DNA from: Isoetes taiwanensis
Lineage: Eukaryota; Streptophyta; Lycopodiopsida; Isoetales; Isoetaceae
DNA: 64,000 nucleotides
Direction: 5' to 3'
Assembly (NCBI GenBank): GCA_021234155.1
Contig: JAJEKV010000080.1
Coordinates: 2,899,867 to 2,963,866 of the forward strand
Below, piece after piece: positions 61,001-64,000 of the stretch; the stretch's first letter is position 1; each line of letters opens with the position of its first letter. A program made the position numbers and the translations under genes. The notes under the pieces are model-generated. The model was not told the DNA's origin. It did no database searches and was given only the letters and a program-made list of their open reading frames with translations.

Positions 61001-62269
61001 GAATTAGACATATTCGTTTGAATCAAGAGAAATGCTTTCAATTAAAATGAAGAATGCAAAGCCTTAGATTCTGACAGATTACCTTGTTTCCGTTGAATAC
61101 TCCGTTGTGAATGAAAGCTGCGCCTCCGCTTTTGACACTCAGAGCTCCTCCACGACCCTATAATTTGGATTCTGTAGTTAGAATTGCATGAAATCTAAGA
61201 ATTTGAAATTGTAAACCTTACATGGGCTTTATTGTTTGTAAATTCGACCCCAGTTGCAACAAATTTGCCTCCAGTTATGGAGTTGTTTAATCCGGCACCT
61301 GTAACCAGTATGGCGCCTCCTTCCTTGCTTGTTCCGGCAGTAAGGTCCACTTCTCTTAGCAGCAAAAACCCGTTTAATCCAATGACAAAAATCCTAGACT
61401 TTCCTTTTGCGTCTATTTTGCACCGATCTACGTTTCCGCAAGTGCCCATTATTATTACATGGCTTGTTATGACCGGAAGGGGAGCAACATCTGCGGAAAA
61501 GATTTAAGAACTGAGCATCAGATTATAAAGGATGACTTTTGATCCAGCAAAAAGAAAAACAGACGAAGAACATGAAAAAGAAAAGACAGAGTATCAGATT
61601 TTTTCAGATATAAGAGTTGCGCATTAATTCTTTGGTACCTGAAATGTCTATGTCGTTTAGAATGTAGATCATGGCGCTTTGATTGTTGAGGGCTTTAAGA
61701 AGACAGTCTGATTCAGAACATAGTGTCACAGTTTCTCTCCCAATTGGCTCTGGAAATTCTGGCACATATCCGTATTGCAAAGAAGGCATGCATTCTGATC
61801 CGGGAAACGAGTTATTACACTGGATCGGAGGAGGCATATTGGCCTTCATTTCTGATCCTGCACAAAGATGAACACGAACCCAATATTAATTCATCGAATT
61901 TCTCTGTTCCACCAAATAAAAAAGAATTCAATTCTTGAACAGATTGTTCCGACATGTCTCAGAGTAATATTTATAGGCAAAATGCAGAAGCTAGAAGCTG
62001 TTCCGACCTGCTCGGAAGGTGCTGGCGATAATCTGATTTGCTTCCCGACGAATTTCGCTTAACGAAGGCCAATTGTTCTCCACTGGCAATTCATGTTTTT
62101 GATGCTGCGCTGAAAACCCATGTCCCAAAACCGCTGCAGCACAAGATCAAGCACAGAATTATAATTTCCGAACGGCAAGGATCGAATCGAATGAATCAGC
62201 TAAGAAATTTGAATTGCATAGCTCACCCAGAAAAACTAGAGCCAAAGTATAGCATTGCATGCTCGCCAT
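58037..62269 (-). CDS. Secreted beta-helix / Pro-rich / root-cap domain protein
   Basis: Fifteen exons on the minus strand: 62269-62227, 61857-61639, 61490-61222, 61157-61083, 60981-60748, 60685-60596, 60530-60429, 60346-60272, 60194-60110, 59931-59048, 58955-58845, 58766-58611, 58532-58478, 58405-58248, 58159-58037. All have GT-AG borders, the phases agree throughout and the sum is 2679 nt, 892 residues plus stop. Exon 1 is a signal peptide (MASMQCYTLALVFL). Exons 3-7 encode right-handed beta-helix coils, each with a GGAI/GGAL turn and often an NN.A motif (GGAILVTGAG, GGALSVKSGG, GGAIYMGA, GGSIFVDD, GGAIFLDY). Exon 9 is Cys-rich (CQGTCTVSC). Exon 10 has a Pro/Ser-rich, extensin-like linker and then GDPHFVGRHGERFDFHG, the root-cap/LEA-like domain signature, which continues through GVLGQTY (exons 13-14). 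It is likely a cell-wall or matrix protein; the biochemical role is unknown. Confidence 0.88.
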
Positions 62270-63686
62270 GGCCGGACTTGAGAAGGTAAAACAGAGCAGC
62301 AGGGCGCTGCTTTCTTCGTTAATAAATTTGATATGAAGGTAGAGAGGATTAAGAGAGGAGGGAAACCATCGCAACAAGAAGGTTTAAGGATTTTGCGAAG
62401 CAAGATCTGTTTGAAAAAATCCCAACTTAACAGCATTTGGTGGCATTCGAAAATTCCTTCTTGCCTGAATGCGGTGATATCGTCTCCGTTGAACAGCCAC
62501 ATTTCTTATTTCGCAACATAAGGCCTCTTACATACCATTGGTTATATTATCTTAAATTTAAGAATTTATATCAACAATTATATACTACAAGAAAGTTATC
62601 GCGGCCGCCATTTCTCTTTATCAACTTGGTGTCAATTTTAAACTAGAACAATATAAAGGACATCTCAAAATAAAAAATTTAAATTCAAATTATAATTTTT
62701 GTGTCATTGCTTCTTAAAAAAAAAAAAAATTATTTGCACCGAGATAATTACAAAGTCTCTCTTGCTTCAAATTGCATTGCAGTTTCCCTCTTGCCTCAAA
62801 TTGCATTGCTCTAAGGTGCTCTGTTAGTGTAATTTTAAGATTGATTGTTATATACTGCCACTTAGACACAATAAAAATGATATTTTGAAAATAATTATGC
62901 ACTTTGCATTCTTTCAAATTTGCAAACTATTAAGTCATTTGCAACATGCAGCAAGACAAAGCCACGGATGATGGCTTCAACCAATGGGACCTTTTCGAGA
63001 TAAACTTTAGCAGCTTTAAGTCATGCTTCAACAATATGCAACAAAATCAAAAGGCCTACCCATAAGATTGTTCAACGCAGTTGAGTAGCGCTGTGCTTAG
63101 AATGAGCAGTTGAGTAGCATGTGCTTAGAAAGAAGCTCTGACATACTTTTCTTTTCTATTTTCTAATCAACTGATAATCCACATGCGTCTCATTTCCTAA
63201 TTAGATTCAAAATTTCCTATGGCTCTCGTGTTCCTTACCTGGGAGCGAAGAGGTCTGTGAACCAAACATAACGAAGCTCTAAATCGCAGTAGCAGATAAA
63301 AAGAGGAGAGCTTTTCGGTCCTGATGTTTTGTGAAACATAAAATTTGGACCCCCTGCTATGGCCTTTTTCATCCAGCTTAAGCAAAGTAATGACCTTAAA
63401 CAAAGTAATAAAAAATCAATGGGACTTTGCAATAATGTTATAGCCCGCAAAATAAATTGGTGCTAGCTTGTTAAAAGACTGAATTCTCAATGATCGCATG
63501 ATGATGCTGCATAAATTCAGTTAAAAGATGGTATAAAAAAACATTATTCAAAAAACATTGTTAAAAGATGGTATAAAAAAACATTATTCAAAAAACATTA
63601 AGGTAACTTTGTTTTCAGCCAGTACATCCAGGGGTTAATACGCATCGTCTAGTGATGACATGTGCAATTTGCCATTGCACTACTGC
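62270..63686. other. Promoter-side intergenic region
   Basis: No supported gene. It should hold the promoter of the minus-strand beta-helix gene (about 62.3-62.6 kb). A 34-bp unit (GTTAAAAGATGGTATAAAAAAACATTATTCAAAA) is repeated twice near 63521-63595. Confidence 0.5.
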
Positions 63687-64000
63687 TTACATGGCGCCAA
63701 TGAAGCGGCCACATAAACCAGGGTTTCCCTCAAAGCTAGAAGCATCAAGACCTCGATTTGCTAATGCCATTGGAATTTGACCTGATAACTTGTTGTTGGA
63801 TAAATTAAGAAAATATAAATGCATATCTGCAAGACCAGGAGGAATGCCACCACTCAGTAAATTGCTTTGCAGATAAAATGCTCCAAGCTTGGCATTCTTA
63901 AACTCCGGCGGAATTTTACCACTGATATTGTTGAAAGATAAGTCCAATATTGGCCATGATGAAGATCTACCAATGTTAAAATCCTGCATTTGTAGCGTAG
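63687..64000 (-). CDS. Leucine-rich repeat receptor, partial at right edge
   Basis: The frame is open to the window end and reads LDLSFNNISGKIPPEFKN, then YLQSNLLSGGIPPGLADM, then LNLSNNKLSGQIPMALAN and FEGNPGLCG. This is the usual end of a plant LRR receptor ectodomain: three LxxLxLxxNxLSGxIP repeats and the NPGLCG cap. The frame stops soon after (RFIGAM), but GTAAGC at that point could be a splice donor, so a transmembrane/kinase part might follow in further exons. I could not find one down to 62.3 kb, so a receptor-like protein or a truncated copy is also possible. Most of the gene lies outside the window. Confidence 0.8.
   Translation of the reverse strand, partial: TLQMQDFNIGRSSSWPILDLSFNNISGKIPPEFKNAKLGAFYLQSNLLSGGIPPGLADMHLYFLNLSNNKLSGQIPMALANRGLDASSFEGNPGLCGRFIGAM

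Overview
The window looks like nuclear DNA of a streptophyte, most likely a seed-free land plant (bryophyte, lycophyte or fern). Reasons: many spliceosomal GT-AG introns, a plant-type root-cap domain gene, plant LRR receptor pieces, a CACTA transposon with CACTACAA ends, L1-type LINEs, and low gene density in old transposon sequence. I cannot name the species. I see no tRNA, rRNA or organellar block.

Layout. 0.3-2.8 kb: decayed + strand copy of a large DDE-like transposase family (DUF7869 type). 4.8-5.15 kb: broken receptor-kinase C-terminus. 5.2-29.5 kb: a nested block. A minus-strand LINE is split by a 21.4-kb CACTA element (5591-26961) with a 3-bp ATG target duplication and many CGTCGATNATCGACG subterminal palindromes. 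Inside it are a large duplication, eight ~1.1-kb satellite-like units, a 711-bp TIR element and a non-autonomous LTR element (17129-20598). 29.5-33.5 kb: non-coding, with several short repeats. 33.5-42.1 kb: candidate 8.6-kb element with inverted ends, holding a decayed DUF7869-type transposase (minus) and a multi-exon gene (plus) for a ParB-like domain joined to a bacterial-type beta-class N6-adenine/N4-cytosine DNA methyltransferase. 43.2-47.1 kb: a second, decayed LINE. 47.5-51.7 kb: a 4.2-kb element with 25-bp perfect terminal inverted repeats. 51.7-58.0 kb: low-complexity DNA, a local duplication and a MITE. 58.0-62.3 kb: the best host gene, a 15-exon minus-strand gene for an 892-residue secreted protein with beta-helix repeats, a Pro/Ser-rich linker and a root-cap type domain. 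63.7-64 kb: LRR gene running off the right edge.

The most interesting system is at 37.07-41.64 kb. The ParB-methyltransferase gene is wrapped in 28 copies of a 14-bp palindrome (GTATAAATTTATAC, often CGGTATAAATTTATACCG). They lie in its 5' region, in three of its introns and at its stop codon, never inside an exon body. Twelve upstream copies are spaced mostly 30-33 bp apart, about three helical turns. A ParB-like protein next to an ordered palindrome array recalls ParB/parS, and a modifying enzyme next to a symmetric A-containing site suggests a self-marking or autoregulated element. This link is inference. The gene appears to sit in a transposon, which suggests a mobile element that carries its own DNA-modification gene.
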